A DNA stretch of 64,000 nt, from positions 1,674,001-1,738,000 of the forward strand of contig NZ_CP040077.1 of NCBI RefSeq assembly GCF_005280735.1, written 5' to 3'. The translations under genes and the position numbers were made by a program. This DNA comes from Trinickia violacea. GTDB taxonomy: Bacteria > Pseudomonadota > Gammaproteobacteria > Burkholderiales > Burkholderiaceae. Shown here piece after piece: positions 55,143 to 64,000 of this stretch (position 1 is the stretch's first letter; the number at the start of each line of letters is the position of its first letter). Under the pieces are notes generated by a model, which had not been told where the DNA came from, ran no database searches, and worked only from the letters and a program-made list of their open reading frames with translations.

Positions 55143-57569
55143 ATGCCAGTGAAAGCGAACTCGGTGACGGACCTTGCGGTCGGGGACGTGGTTAAAGAGC
55201 GCAACGGCACCCGCATATACATCGTCTTGAAAACCGGCGCTGGGCAGCGTTGGACTCACCTTATCGATATTGAGCATGAGGCGAAATCGGCCGCAAGCCG
55301 TCACGCTCAGCCTTTCAAGCTCAAAACCGATGAGGTGCTGCTCAGACTGTCATCAAACGTAGAGGCAGAACTTGCGCTCGAGAAACTCGAACAGTTGCCA
55401 GTAGTCGTTTCCCAACGAAGGAATCTCCCCCCCTTCGTCTACACAAGACGCGCCGAAAAATACCGGGGAATAGCTCAAGACCCCACCCAGTCGGATGGAT
55501 GGAAACTTATCGCCGCGTTACTAACGTTTGACCAACCGGTCCGTGAAGACGGTTCACCTGCGTTGCCTTCCATTCATGGCGATGCCTTTGAGGAAATGCT
55601 TCACCGTGAAACACGGGCCAAGCGTATCGCACGCTTCCGCGAAGTCGTCAAAGTCTCAGCATCCAAGGTCTACCGGACCTTCCGACGTTTTTGCCAGCAG
55701 GGGATGACACCCGATGCGGCAGCGGACGACTATGACCGCTGCGGGGGGCGCGGTAAGCAACGCAAATGGAAGAACCATCCAGGAAGAAAGGCCACCAGAA
55801 GGACGTATAGTGCATCTGCGAGGAGCAAAGAGGTCAATCGACTGCTTCAGTTGGCCGCCGACTATTACCATTCGTTCGAGTATGCAAAAGGTAAGAGATC
55901 TCAGAAAACGATGGATATCGCATTGGAGTGGGTAAGAGCCAAATTCTTATGCGACAGGGTGGTCTACAACGAGAAGAAAGAAATGGTCGAGCTCGAGCTC
56001 GATAGACGCATTGTTCTTACACGTCGACAGCTCCAGTATTACATCTACCAAAACTATACCTATGAGGAGCGACGCATCCACCAGATCGGGCTAAAGAACT
56101 ATCTTCTTCGCGAGCGTCCTCTGACTGGAAAGCTCAGAAATTCCCGCGGCCCCGGTGAACAGTACCACATCGACGCAACGATCCTCGATATCTATCTTGT
56201 CGGCCGAATTCTAAGAACCAGAGTTATCGGGAGGCCGGTACTCTATCTAGTCATCGATGACTGGTCGGCAATGGTTGTCGGGTTTTATGTAACTTTTGAC
56301 CCACCCAGTTGGAATGGGGCGATGATGGCGCTTGTTAATGCGATATCGCCGAAAGTGGAGTTCTGTCGCTCACTGGGAGTTGAAATTACCGAGAACCAGT
56401 GGTCAGCACATCGGCTCTGTGAGGTTCTTTACGCAGACCAGGGCGAGGTGAGCAGCGTTCATCAAGCTCATCCGCTCATCGGAGTCTTTCGGGTTGAGGT
56501 CAAGAATGCACCTGCGTACCGGCCAGACCTGCGCAGTGTGATGGAACTGCGCTTTCGCATCATCCCCGCAATCTGGAATTCACTATTGCCGGGAATTGTC
56601 GAGAAAGAATCCTTCGCTCGTGGTTGCGAACACCCTGCCTATCATGCGGCGCTCAACATACAGGAGATCCGGCGTGTTGTTCTCTTTGCTGTATTGAGCT
56701 ACAACCGACATGTAATCGCTGGCTACCCTACGCCCCCTGAGATGGTGGATGCGGGACATGCACCCACGCCACTGAATCTATGGTCGTACGGCATCGGTGT
56801 GAACGGCTACGGAAGGCATATAGGTGTCGCGGATTTTCGCTCAAAGGTAATACCATCCGCGACGGTGCCGATCGATGGATACGGCATTCTTCACAACGGC
56901 CTGCATTACGAGTGCCCGACTTTGTCGCTTGTTGAAAGGCAGGCCATGCATCGCAGCAAGAATAAGCGCGATTCATCCGTTGAAATCTGCTACGACTCTG
57001 CCGATAACAGCAGCATCGAACTACTCGGGCTAGGTACACCAATCTCGTGCCCTCTGATCGAGGGCGAGCGGGACGACTTCACTGGCTTGACGCACCAGGA
57101 GTTAGCAATATACAGGGATCTCAATGCAACGAACGTTGGGATGGCTCTTGAAGCGGGAGAGGCGCACCGAGCGATGACCACCTACAACATTGCAAAGATT
57201 GGTCGAGACGCCGTAGCAGAGACGAAATCAGCGTTGATTGCTTCCGGGATGACTCGGCCCGATATCGACTGCATGGATGAAACGCGTCAAATGGAGAGGT
57301 GTGTCGACGGTAACCCACGAAGCGTGTCCGGTTCGAGGGGAAAGAGATCTAAGAGGGAGTGCAACCCCTTGAAGAGCTTTTGTGGAAGGAGTTCGGACGT
57401 GTCGGCAACGTCTGTGGATGGACGCAGGGAGACTTACGACGAAGAAGGGGACGTGAACCAGAAGCCGGTCCGTGAAAGCGACGCGCCAATCGGCGGAGGC
57501 GCTCAGTTGTCCACGAAGGAGCTTCGGGAGCAGCGTGCACGTGAGTTGATTGATAGTTCAGATGATTAG
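55143..57569 (+). CDS. tnsB: TnsB transposase (DDE) of a Tn7-like transposon
   Basis: The 808-residue protein has an N-terminal DNA-binding region, a Mu/retroviral integrase catalytic core with Asp344 (YHIDATILDIYL), Asp432 (LYADQGEV) and Glu468 (RSVMELRF), which is exact D-35-E spacing, and a long C-terminal tail (about 690-808) that is polar and may bind TnsC. It is longer than Tn7 TnsB (702). It binds the ends and joins 3-prime strands to the target. It lies 33 nt after tnsA and 9 nt before tnsC. All catalytic residues are intact. Confidence 0.92.
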   Translation: MPVKANSVTDLAVGDVVKERNGTRIYIVLKTGAGQRWTHLIDIEHEAKSAASRHAQPFKLKTDEVLLRLSSNVEAELALEKLEQLPVVVSQRRNLPPFVYTRRAEKYRGIAQDPTQSDGWKLIAALLTFDQPVREDGSPALPSIHGDAFEEMLHRETRAKRIARFREVVKVSASKVYRTFRRFCQQGMTPDAAADDYDRCGGRGKQRKWKNHPGRKATRRTYSASARSKEVNRLLQLAADYYHSFEYAKGKRSQKTMDIALEWVRAKFLCDRVVYNEKKEMVELELDRRIVLTRRQLQYYIYQNYTYEERRIHQIGLKNYLLRERPLTGKLRNSRGPGEQYHIDATILDIYLVGRILRTRVIGRPVLYLVIDDWSAMVVGFYVTFDPPSWNGAMMALVNAISPKVEFCRSLGVEITENQWSAHRLCEVLYADQGEVSSVHQAHPLIGVFRVEVKNAPAYRPDLRSVMELRFRIIPAIWNSLLPGIVEKESFARGCEHPAYHAALNIQEIRRVVLFAVLSYNRHVIAGYPTPPEMVDAGHAPTPLNLWSYGIGVNGYGRHIGVADFRSKVIPSATVPIDGYGILHNGLHYECPTLSLVERQAMHRSKNKRDSSVEICYDSADNSSIELLGLGTPISCPLIEGERDDFTGLTHQELAIYRDLNATNVGMALEAGEAHRAMTTYNIAKIGRDAVAETKSALIASGMTRPDIDCMDETRQMERCVDGNPRSVSGSRGKRSKRECNPLKSFCGRSSDVSATSVDGRRETYDEEGDVNQKPVRESDAPIGGGAQLSTKELREQRARELIDSSDD

Positions 57570-57578
57570 GAGGTCAAA

Positions 57579-59126
57579 GTGACTAATGAGACTGCGAAGA
57601 AAAGGGAGGCGACGAGTGGGCGGCGAATTCAACAAGCCCCTGTCAGACAGTGCCGGCAGGCTGTGGAGGCGGAATACTACCAGGGTGATCTGCCGCAAGA
57701 GTACAAGGAAAATCCTCTCATTTCTGCATTAGGACCGTTGTGGGATAGCAAATCGATTTTGCGATCCCTATCCGTTCCCGTGGCCTATTCTGATGACGAG
57801 CGCTCTCGGCCAGAAGAATATCGGCTGAACACAATTGGCCGCCTGTCGCGTCTGTTTGTTCCTTTGCCAGCCCATCTGGAAATCGTCAACATCGTGCAGA
57901 TGATCATACGCCAGCACTATGTTGACCAAACAGTGTCCGATGTCGGTTCCCGGGGAGCTTGCGAAAGATACACATGTGCGCAGGACAATAAGCTTATCCC
58001 AATATACCCCCATAAGCGGTCTCACGCGTATTGCGCCGGGATTTTTGGACTGTCTGGAGCGGGAAAAACGACGGCGCTAGAGGGTGCACTGCGATTTCTG
58101 CCGAAAGTCATCCACCACAGCAGGTATGGAATCAATCAGGTTGTGTGGATCAAAATCGACTGCCCTCGCAGCGCGAGCCTGAAGGACACTATCAAATTGC
58201 TGTTGCTCACGTTCGATGAATTGCTCGGCACGGAGTGCCTGGACGAGATCGGAACGCGGGCCACATTGGCGGATTACGCAAACAAGCTGCACCGTGTGGC
58301 GCGACGCCACTACACTGGACTCATCATCCTCGATGAGATGCAGAATGCGCTGCAAGCTGTGGTAAGGAACGATCCGCTCTTTGACTTTTTCGTCAATTTC
58401 ACCAACGTAGTTGGAATACCAGTTATCGTAAGTGGGACGCCGAAGGCTGCTGGGCTCTTCCGTAAGACGCTGCGGTCGGCGCGACGCATCAGCAGCCAGG
58501 GTGTGATCACGTGGAATGGCATGAAAGATATGCGGGACTGGAATCGGTTCTGTGATCAGTTGGAGAAATACCAGTGGCTGGCGAATGCGGCACCACTCTC
58601 CCGGAGCATTCGGCAGTATCTGTATGCGCTGACGCAAGGCCTCCCTGGTATCGCGATTCCCCTTTACCAGCTTGCTCAATACAACGCAATCTATACCGGT
58701 GTTGAGACACTCTCTCGACAGATTCTTCGCGACACCTTTGATGAGAGGATGGATTGTTTGAGACCGCTTCTGGCCGCTATTCGGTCGGGAAATAAGGCCA
58801 GGATGGCTCAGTATGAAGACCTGCTGGGGGACACGTTGAAAGACATCGTGGCATCCACGGAATCGGAAGCGAGGCGCCACATGTACCAGCAGGCGGCTAT
58901 GGAGCATGACAAGGCGGAGTCGGCCATCGATGCTACCTCCCGACTACTACTGTTGGGTGTCGCCGAGGACATCGCATCCTCACTCATCGATGAGGTACAG
59001 AAGGAGTTTCCTTCAGCATCTACGGAGGATTTGAGCGCTGAGGCAGCGAGACGGTACTTCCGGAAGCATTCGCAGCGAGAGTCGCTAAAGCGGTGCGAAA
59101 AGAAGCCGAAAGCAGTGCTCATATAG
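57579..59126 (+). CDS. tnsC: TnsC AAA+ regulator of a Tn7-like transposon
   Basis: The 515-residue ATPase has Walker A GLSGAGKTT with Lys163, Walker B GLIILDEMQ, a sensor segment VIVSGTPKAAGLFRKTLRSA and a helical C-terminus ending in a basic tail (KKPKAVLI). TnsC connects the target selector (TnsD/TniQ) with the TnsAB transposase and blocks repeat insertions. GGAGG lies just before the GTG start, 9 nt after tnsB. Confidence 0.92.
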   Translation: MTNETAKKREATSGRRIQQAPVRQCRQAVEAEYYQGDLPQEYKENPLISALGPLWDSKSILRSLSVPVAYSDDERSRPEEYRLNTIGRLSRLFVPLPAHLEIVNIVQMIIRQHYVDQTVSDVGSRGACERYTCAQDNKLIPIYPHKRSHAYCAGIFGLSGAGKTTALEGALRFLPKVIHHSRYGINQVVWIKIDCPRSASLKDTIKLLLLTFDELLGTECLDEIGTRATLADYANKLHRVARRHYTGLIILDEMQNALQAVVRNDPLFDFFVNFTNVVGIPVIVSGTPKAAGLFRKTLRSARRISSQGVITWNGMKDMRDWNRFCDQLEKYQWLANAAPLSRSIRQYLYALTQGLPGIAIPLYQLAQYNAIYTGVETLSRQILRDTFDERMDCLRPLLAAIRSGNKARMAQYEDLLGDTLKDIVASTESEARRHMYQQAAMEHDKAESAIDATSRLLLLGVAEDIASSLIDEVQKEFPSASTEDLSAEAARRYFRKHSQRESLKRCEKKPKAVLI

Positions 59127-59191
59127 CACGTGTCGGTTGTGGCCGTCTGGTGGCTGAAAGTACCAATCCTGGTCCAGAACCGGAGGGAACG

Positions 59192-60940
59192 ATGGCAATT
59201 GCATTGAGACGCCCATATATTGATGAATTATTAGGTAACCTAATTGTGGAGTATCTTTCCGAGGAAAAGGTTGCGAAACGGTACGAATTTCTGAGGTCAT
59301 TGCTTGGGTGCCAGGCAACGTCGCTAGTGGCAATGCCGAGTGGTCTGGAAAGACTCTGCGAACAGACATCTGACTACTGGGGCATGGCAGCGACGGAAAT
59401 TGCTGAGAAACTGACGCTGATGCCGTATTACGTCGCTAGCAGCTCGCCTCGCGTCTCGATGAATGTTCTTGCGGCCATGACACGGAGTTCTGGTCGGATT
59501 CGTAACCGGTGTGGCCTTGGGTTCGGGCGCTATACAAATTTGGAGACGCTTCGATATTGCCGACAATGCATTCGGGAAGATCGCGACAGCTGGCGACATC
59601 CGTATTTCAGACGGGTTCATCAACTGCCGGGTGTCGCGGTGTGCCCGAAGCACGAGAGCCTGCTGACCTGCTCGGAGCTTCGCGCTTCCACGCTCCACGT
59701 TGACGGTGCAAGCGCGTTTCCCACTGCTTTTGAGGGAGGGCGGCAGATTGAATTCGGGCATACAAGGCCGATTGAGATCGAAACCATTGTTCGGGTGGCG
59801 AAGAAGTCAGAAGAGATACTGACGCACGCTGCACCATCAAGCTATTTCGATCTGCGCCTTCATTACAAGCGCTGCCTGGAGGGTACGGGCTACACGTACC
59901 GGGGCGGAAATTGTCGATTAGACGAGCTGTCGACCGATATTGTCGAATACTTTGGTGAGCCTTTTCTTTATTGGGTAGGTCTGTTTCGAACTGGGCAGGA
60001 AGCGCGTGACTGGCTTGTGCCGTTACTCTGTCTGGGCCAAGCGGTCGCGCCGACCGTTTCGCACGTGCTGCTGCAGCAGTTTATCGCATCAGGGGTGCGA
60101 AACAGACGTCGTCCTATGGAGAACGTCGTAGTTCAGTGTCCGTGCGACGCACCCGAGCATGAGGCTGGCGTGTTTAAGGGGAACCTTGTGTGGCAAGGCG
60201 AGACAGGCGGGACCGCCAAATGCGTCTGCGGGTCCAGCTTTCGATTTCACCTGGACGGGCATGCGTCGGTCGTTGATCAGATTTGGCGGTATGCCCACTG
60301 TTACCACGGCATGGCCACAAATCTCACGGGGAAGGGGCTCTCGGTTCAGGAGATAGCCCTCGAGCTGCGCGTTAGCGTGATGACCGCACGAAGGCTCTGT
60401 CGCGGTAGTTCCCCGACGTGGTCTCAGCAGAAGCACGTGCGTACTTCTTTCGACGTTGAGCGAGGCCGTCAAGCGTGGCTCGAAGCGATCGAACGCTTCG
60501 GTTCGGTTGCGTCGGCTCGGCGTATGGCGAGGCCGACCTATCGAGCGCTTCTCAGGCATGACCGAGAATGGCTAGCTGAGCATCGCACGAACGCGACTCG
60601 GTCAATTGTGCAAAGGGTCGATTGGGCACGCCGTGACAGTGCATACGTGGGTGTACTGCGAGCGGCTGCCGACGCGATCAGTTGTGAAATACCACCCAGG
60701 TGGGTCAGCGCGATTAGTATTTTGATGGTATCTCGAGTGCCGAGAGGTACACGGAACCAACTAGTGAAGCTTCCCAAATGCAGGGAGCTGCTGAAGGAGG
60801 TCGTGGAGACTCGCCAGCAATTTCGTGAGCGAAAAGAGCTTGCGGAGATCCGGGTAGTAAATACCGACGATAAGGCCGCGCCAGATCTGAGCTTGGTCGA
60901 CGAGGAGCGATGCGATGGCAATTGCGCTTTTTCCGCTTAG
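59192..60940 (+). CDS. tnsD: TnsD/TniQ target-selection protein 1
   Basis: From ATG 59192 (GGAGGG upstream) the product is 582 residues. The N-terminal TniQ domain contains the zinc pattern YCRQC ... HQLPGVAVCPKHESLLTC. A second zinc-ribbon-like segment (CPCDAPEHEAG ... CVCGSSFRFHL) and helix-turn-helix elements follow (LSVQEIALELRVSVMTARRL). Tn7 TnsD (508 residues) recognises a chromosomal attachment site. Length and C-terminal HTH content point to a sequence-specific TnsD rather than a short CRISPR-type TniQ. The attachment site is not known. Confidence 0.88.
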   Translation: MAIALRRPYIDELLGNLIVEYLSEEKVAKRYEFLRSLLGCQATSLVAMPSGLERLCEQTSDYWGMAATEIAEKLTLMPYYVASSSPRVSMNVLAAMTRSSGRIRNRCGLGFGRYTNLETLRYCRQCIREDRDSWRHPYFRRVHQLPGVAVCPKHESLLTCSELRASTLHVDGASAFPTAFEGGRQIEFGHTRPIEIETIVRVAKKSEEILTHAAPSSYFDLRLHYKRCLEGTGYTYRGGNCRLDELSTDIVEYFGEPFLYWVGLFRTGQEARDWLVPLLCLGQAVAPTVSHVLLQQFIASGVRNRRRPMENVVVQCPCDAPEHEAGVFKGNLVWQGETGGTAKCVCGSSFRFHLDGHASVVDQIWRYAHCYHGMATNLTGKGLSVQEIALELRVSVMTARRLCRGSSPTWSQQKHVRTSFDVERGRQAWLEAIERFGSVASARRMARPTYRALLRHDREWLAEHRTNATRSIVQRVDWARRDSAYVGVLRAAADAISCEIPPRWVSAISILMVSRVPRGTRNQLVKLPKCRELLKEVVETRQQFRERKELAEIRVVNTDDKAAPDLSLVDEERCDGNCAFSA

Positions 60941-62735
60941 CGAAGGTGAGACTCTTGGAAGCAATTTTGGACGCTATGCGGAGTACATGGGTCTTGCATC
61001 TACTGTGACCTTGAGGCGACGGCTTTTTGGATATTTTTGTGACCCTGGTACACGACTGCCAAGCGGGGTTGCTCACCTTGCAGAGCAGGTGCGTGATTAC
61101 TGGAACATGCAGGCGGAAACGATAATTGAAAGCCACACGGAGTTCCGTTACGCAACTATGATGGCCTCGCCCTCAATGAGAGAGAAATTACTCCGGAAGA
61201 TGCTTAGTCTACCCACGAGTCAGGTCGCTAGGCTGAGAATTTCTGGGTTGAAAGGGGAGCTTGTCACGGCGTTACGATACTGTGAAGAATGTCTGGCGGA
61301 GTGGGGTGAGAAAAAGGTCGCGCCATATTGGAAGCTTGATCATCAGTTGGCCGGCGTGTACTGCTGCGTTACGCATTCGTGCATGTTGAAAGCAGTGCGG
61401 CATGCATTTGCTAAAAGCTATGTCGATCCGACGTTCGTACGATTGACGCATCCTTCTGATGAGGTGATCCTGCCTCGAATCTCATCGTCGGAAAAAGACG
61501 CTATTGAGGATGTTGCTAAGAGAAGTGCTCGACAGAGAGCGTCAGGTAATACATATCAGCCGATGCAGACATATCGTGATTTGTTTCGAGATGCAGGATT
61601 TGCACGTCGGGATTCTGCGTTGAAACGTGATGTTGTGATTTCGGAGTGGTTGAATTATTTTGGCCCCGAATATTGTCAGCTGACCAACATGAATGAGCGG
61701 AAAATTTCCACATGGTTGGACGGCCTATCAGAACGCGCAAGCGCTCGCGAAGCTCCTCACCCTTTCATGTTTATCGCGGCAGAGTCGTTTCTTGAACACC
61801 ACGTCGCCTTGCCAGGATCGTTCGCGCCAGCGACGCGATGCAGATCATCAGCCTCCTCACGTGAATGGGGAATGGTCGTTCCGGTTTTCGAAGCGCCAGT
61901 ATGCGGAGGTGCTTTGCATCGAGATACTGATGTTCTTAGATTTGCTGGGCCTTTGAGGAGGTCGGGTGGGTGGAAGCTGGTTTGTTCTTGTGGAATATCG
62001 TATCGGATGCTAGAAGTATCTCAATGTGGTGCTAGGCGAGTGATCCCGTTCTTGTACGGAGCTCGATACCATAAGCGGTTTGCTCTATTGATGGAAAAAG
62101 GGATTAGCATCAGACGCGCAGCACGAGAGTTGCGTCTGTGTCGTCAGACGGCTCTTAATTGGGCACGTAGGGAGGGATACACGAGTGTTGAGACGCTGTC
62201 TCCCGCGGAGATCCGGAAGTCACGCTCGAAGTGGCGCCACTCGGTCGAAAATGCTCCATCGGAAAGTCGCATTACCTCGGCCGCTAGAGCCGATCCAGCT
62301 GTATACAAGGCGCTGTCTAGGTGTGACCATGCGTGGTTGCTAACGTTTAATCGGAAGCACCGGTCATGGCGTCCAAGGAGTTCGTACAGGGTCATTGAAC
62401 CGACACTTGACCAGATTCGCGAAGCTAGGCTTGAACTAATGCAGATCGAGCCTCCGGTTCGGGCGACACGAGTCGCTATGCTAGAAAAAGCAGGGGTTCA
62501 GAGGCGCTTGAATAATGCGAGCAAGTCTTTTTTGGTCGTGTTGGCGGAATTGGTGGAGACGCGAGAGACCTACCTCGAACGGGTTATTTCTTGGCTTGCC
62601 TCTCTGGCGGCGGAGCAACGTTTGGGCGATTACGCTGAAGCTATCCGGCAAGCTGGGTTGCAGCCACGTAGTTTTACAATGGAACAGCGGAATCGAATTA
62701 AGGAAATCCGGTTGACGAACGTTCGCGATAGCTAG
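60915..62735 (+). CDS. TnsD/TniQ target-selection protein 2
   Basis: The 606-residue protein starts with MAIALFPLSEGETL inside the end of protein 1 (26-nt overlap, translational coupling). It has the TniQ zinc pattern YCEECL ... HQLAGVYCCVTHSCML, a second ribbon (CGGALHRD ... CSCGISYRM) and an HTH (ISIRRAARELRLCRQTALNW). It shares layout with protein 1 but is strongly diverged in its DNA-reading C-terminal half. The pair suggests two target pathways, as in Tn7, where TnsD and TnsE serve different targets, but here both are TniQ-type. No TnsE was seen. Confidence 0.87.
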   Translation: MAIALFPLSEGETLGSNFGRYAEYMGLASTVTLRRRLFGYFCDPGTRLPSGVAHLAEQVRDYWNMQAETIIESHTEFRYATMMASPSMREKLLRKMLSLPTSQVARLRISGLKGELVTALRYCEECLAEWGEKKVAPYWKLDHQLAGVYCCVTHSCMLKAVRHAFAKSYVDPTFVRLTHPSDEVILPRISSSEKDAIEDVAKRSARQRASGNTYQPMQTYRDLFRDAGFARRDSALKRDVVISEWLNYFGPEYCQLTNMNERKISTWLDGLSERASAREAPHPFMFIAAESFLEHHVALPGSFAPATRCRSSASSREWGMVVPVFEAPVCGGALHRDTDVLRFAGPLRRSGGWKLVCSCGISYRMLEVSQCGARRVIPFLYGARYHKRFALLMEKGISIRRAARELRLCRQTALNWARREGYTSVETLSPAEIRKSRSKWRHSVENAPSESRITSAARADPAVYKALSRCDHAWLLTFNRKHRSWRPRSSYRVIEPTLDQIREARLELMQIEPPVRATRVAMLEKAGVQRRLNNASKSFLVVLAELVETRETYLERVISWLASLAAEQRLGDYAEAIRQAGLQPRSFTMEQRNRIKEIRLTNVRDS

Positions 62736-62982
62736 TCCACGCTTGGAGGCTGACGACTATTCTCAATTGATCCGCTTGCGCCTGCAGCCTCTGTTCCAGC
62801 GGGCGGAACAGAATTGACCGATCGTTGCGGGAGTAGAGCTGGATGAGATACTCGTTGCCGGGGCGGGTGTGCGATGCACCAGTCGTTTGTTTGCGCACTT
62901 TTATTTTCTTCGGACGACGCTCTAGCGCGACGGGGACGCTGAGAGGATCAACGTAAGGTTTCTCGTAAATGATCTTTCGCAA
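62698..62982 (-). CDS. Small hypothetical protein
   Basis: A 94-residue frame overlaps the end of the second TniQ gene by 38 nt on the opposite strand. The product is basic, with a polar first half (RRPKKIKVRKQTTG) and a helical second half (LEQRLQAQADQLRIVVSLQAW). No family is recognised and no strong ribosome site is visible. It may be a real cargo gene or chance. Confidence 0.3.
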   Translation of the reverse strand: MRKIIYEKPYVDPLSVPVALERRPKKIKVRKQTTGASHTRPGNEYLIQLYSRNDRSILFRPLEQRLQAQADQLRIVVSLQAWTSYRERSSTGFP

Positions 62983-63214
62983 AGCCTTATAGCACCGATG
63001 TCGAAACGGATTCGGAGGGGAGATTTACGTGGTGAGTCTCGCCTTATCAGGCGTCACGACACGGACTCATCACGGAAGACTCGATGAAATTGATGCGAAA
63101 TGGAAAGACGCGACGCAACGTACTGTGAATTGGACAGCATACTAGCGTAACCAGTACTCGGACTCGATCGAACCTCTAAACCGTCTATTGGGATATCTTG
63201 CGATGGGGGCTTCG

Positions 63215-63536
63215 ATGAGCGAGAAAGTGACACTCGAGCGAGTTAAGTTATAGGGAGGTATGGACCGAACCTATAGAGGAGGTTGCCCGGAAATACAAAA
63301 TGTCAGGCGTTGGACTTAAAAAGATATGCATCAAGCTGGACGTCCCGACGGCGGGACGAGCGCACTGGGCAAGAGTGAGGGGTGGCAATACACATTGTCT
63401 CCGGTGCACATTTGCGAAGCATGGAGGAATCCATGTTCAGATTTCGCCGCTGTTCACGGCGCGTCAACAGCGTGGATTTTTGAACCGGGTCTCCGCGCGA
63501 GGGTCCCTTCGGCCGCGAGAAGCCGGGTGCTTGTGA
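63215..63536 (+). pseudogene. Frameshifted gene fragment (hypothetical phage/mobile protein family)
   Basis: The ATG frame MSEKVTLER stops at 63251, while the neighbouring frame continues as LSYREVWTEPIEEVARKYKM, SGVGLKKICIKLDVPTAGRA and HWARVRGG. This is the usual start of a widespread family (LYERVWTEPM ... DVGLKKICxKLxVPxPGRGYWA). After about 55 codons similarity stops, though the frame stays open to 63536. Probably decayed transposon cargo. Confidence 0.6.
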
Positions 63537-64000
63537 CCACATAATTGAGCGTGGAAATGATTGAGAGTTTGTTTTCGCCACCTAAGGCGTCACGTATTGA
63601 ACTCGATTCGCGGAATTTGTCTATTTAAAGAGAGCTTTGCGTGAGTTTGAGCCAAATTCGGGGGCAACTTTCGGTGAATCCTCTCGCTGTGGAGCCAGTT
63701 TCACCATACGGGCCGCTGGTGCCTCGTTCTCGTGGTTCTGATCGGCCGCCGTCAGCACGGCACCGCTGCGTCCGCAGCCGCGTGCCGAGCGGCACGATTT
63801 ACTAGAAGGAATTCGAGAGGTGCGACTAGTGCCGCACGTCGATGGCGACGGCGTGATTGCGCTCCACGACGCCGACCGGATCCTTCGGGCGCCGCGCGCC
63901 GAGCGCGCATGCCGGGCCGAGCGAAACCTGGCGGAGGATCTGACCGCGGGCACACTCGTACGCCTTGCTTAGGTTCCTGCAGATTTTGCTGCGTTTCCCG
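63537..64000. other. Stretch without a supported gene at the window end
   Basis: The last part is GC-rich with short frames on the minus strand, none with a family resemblance. If the Tn7-like element follows the usual order, this belongs to its cargo and the far end lies beyond the window. Confidence 0.4.

Noticed and set aside
54282..62735. CRISPR-associated transposon
   Set aside because: No cas genes or repeat arrays were seen in the window, and both TniQ proteins are long TnsD-like forms rather than the short Cascade-linked type.

Overview
The window looks like a secondary replicon or genomic-island-rich stretch of a GC-rich betaproteobacterium of the Burkholderia/Paraburkholderia/Caballeronia type. 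This is inferred from codon use, the abundance of LysR/GcvA regulators, the DUF3422, FdhA and quaternary-amine genes, and the Burkholderia-like small hypothetical proteins. No rRNA, tRNA or CRISPR array was seen.

Region 1 (1-18.7 kb) is a betaine/proline catabolic locus. It holds PotD-type ABC transporter parts, a PutA whose aldehyde dehydrogenase half has lost its catalytic residues, a chemoreceptor, and a GbcA/Stc2-type Rieske demethylase with its distant reductase (GbcB type). It also holds a DddP-family M24 protein with a complete DddP-like active site, an LDH2/DpkA-family reductase, a proline-racemase-family enzyme, a glutathione-independent formaldehyde dehydrogenase and two LysR regulators. 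Three near-identical T-N11-A palindromes (ATWACTT-N-AAG) sit upstream of three of its transcription units and probably define one regulon. The genes would work together as uptake, oxidative N-demethylation (releasing formaldehyde for FdhA) and conversion of prolines through proline to PutA.

Region 2 (18.9-26 kb) is mixed: a LysR/DUF3422 pair, small proteins, four direct repeats at exact 22-bp period, a regulator made of two fused TetR units, a 4-oxalocrotonate-tautomerase-like protein and relics of an integrase and an ISKra4-type transposase.

Region 3 (26.1-47.2 kb) is an L-carnitine locus: a CntA/CntB-like Rieske oxygenase and reductase with an aldehyde dehydrogenase, interleaved with the CdhC-CdhA-CdhB route from carnitine to glycine betaine. 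LysR and CdhR-type regulators, a CaiX-like binding protein and a ProV/ProW-type transporter follow. A DUF1329-DUF1302-RND-YCF48 envelope cluster and two SDRs are embedded here, and a frameshifted GbdR-type regulator lies at its right edge.

Region 4 (47.2-54 kb) is a graveyard of mobile DNA and orphan antitoxins: Tn3 transposase with two in-frame stops, two MbcA/ParS-like antitoxins without intact toxins, a frameshifted HigA, and a relic joining a gutted TnsA to a TnsB N-terminus.

Region 5 (54.3-62.7 kb) is an apparently intact Tn7-like core: TnsA, TnsB (D-D-35-E), TnsC and two tandem TnsD/TniQ target selectors. A frameshifted gene and an unassigned stretch follow to the window end, probably transposon cargo.
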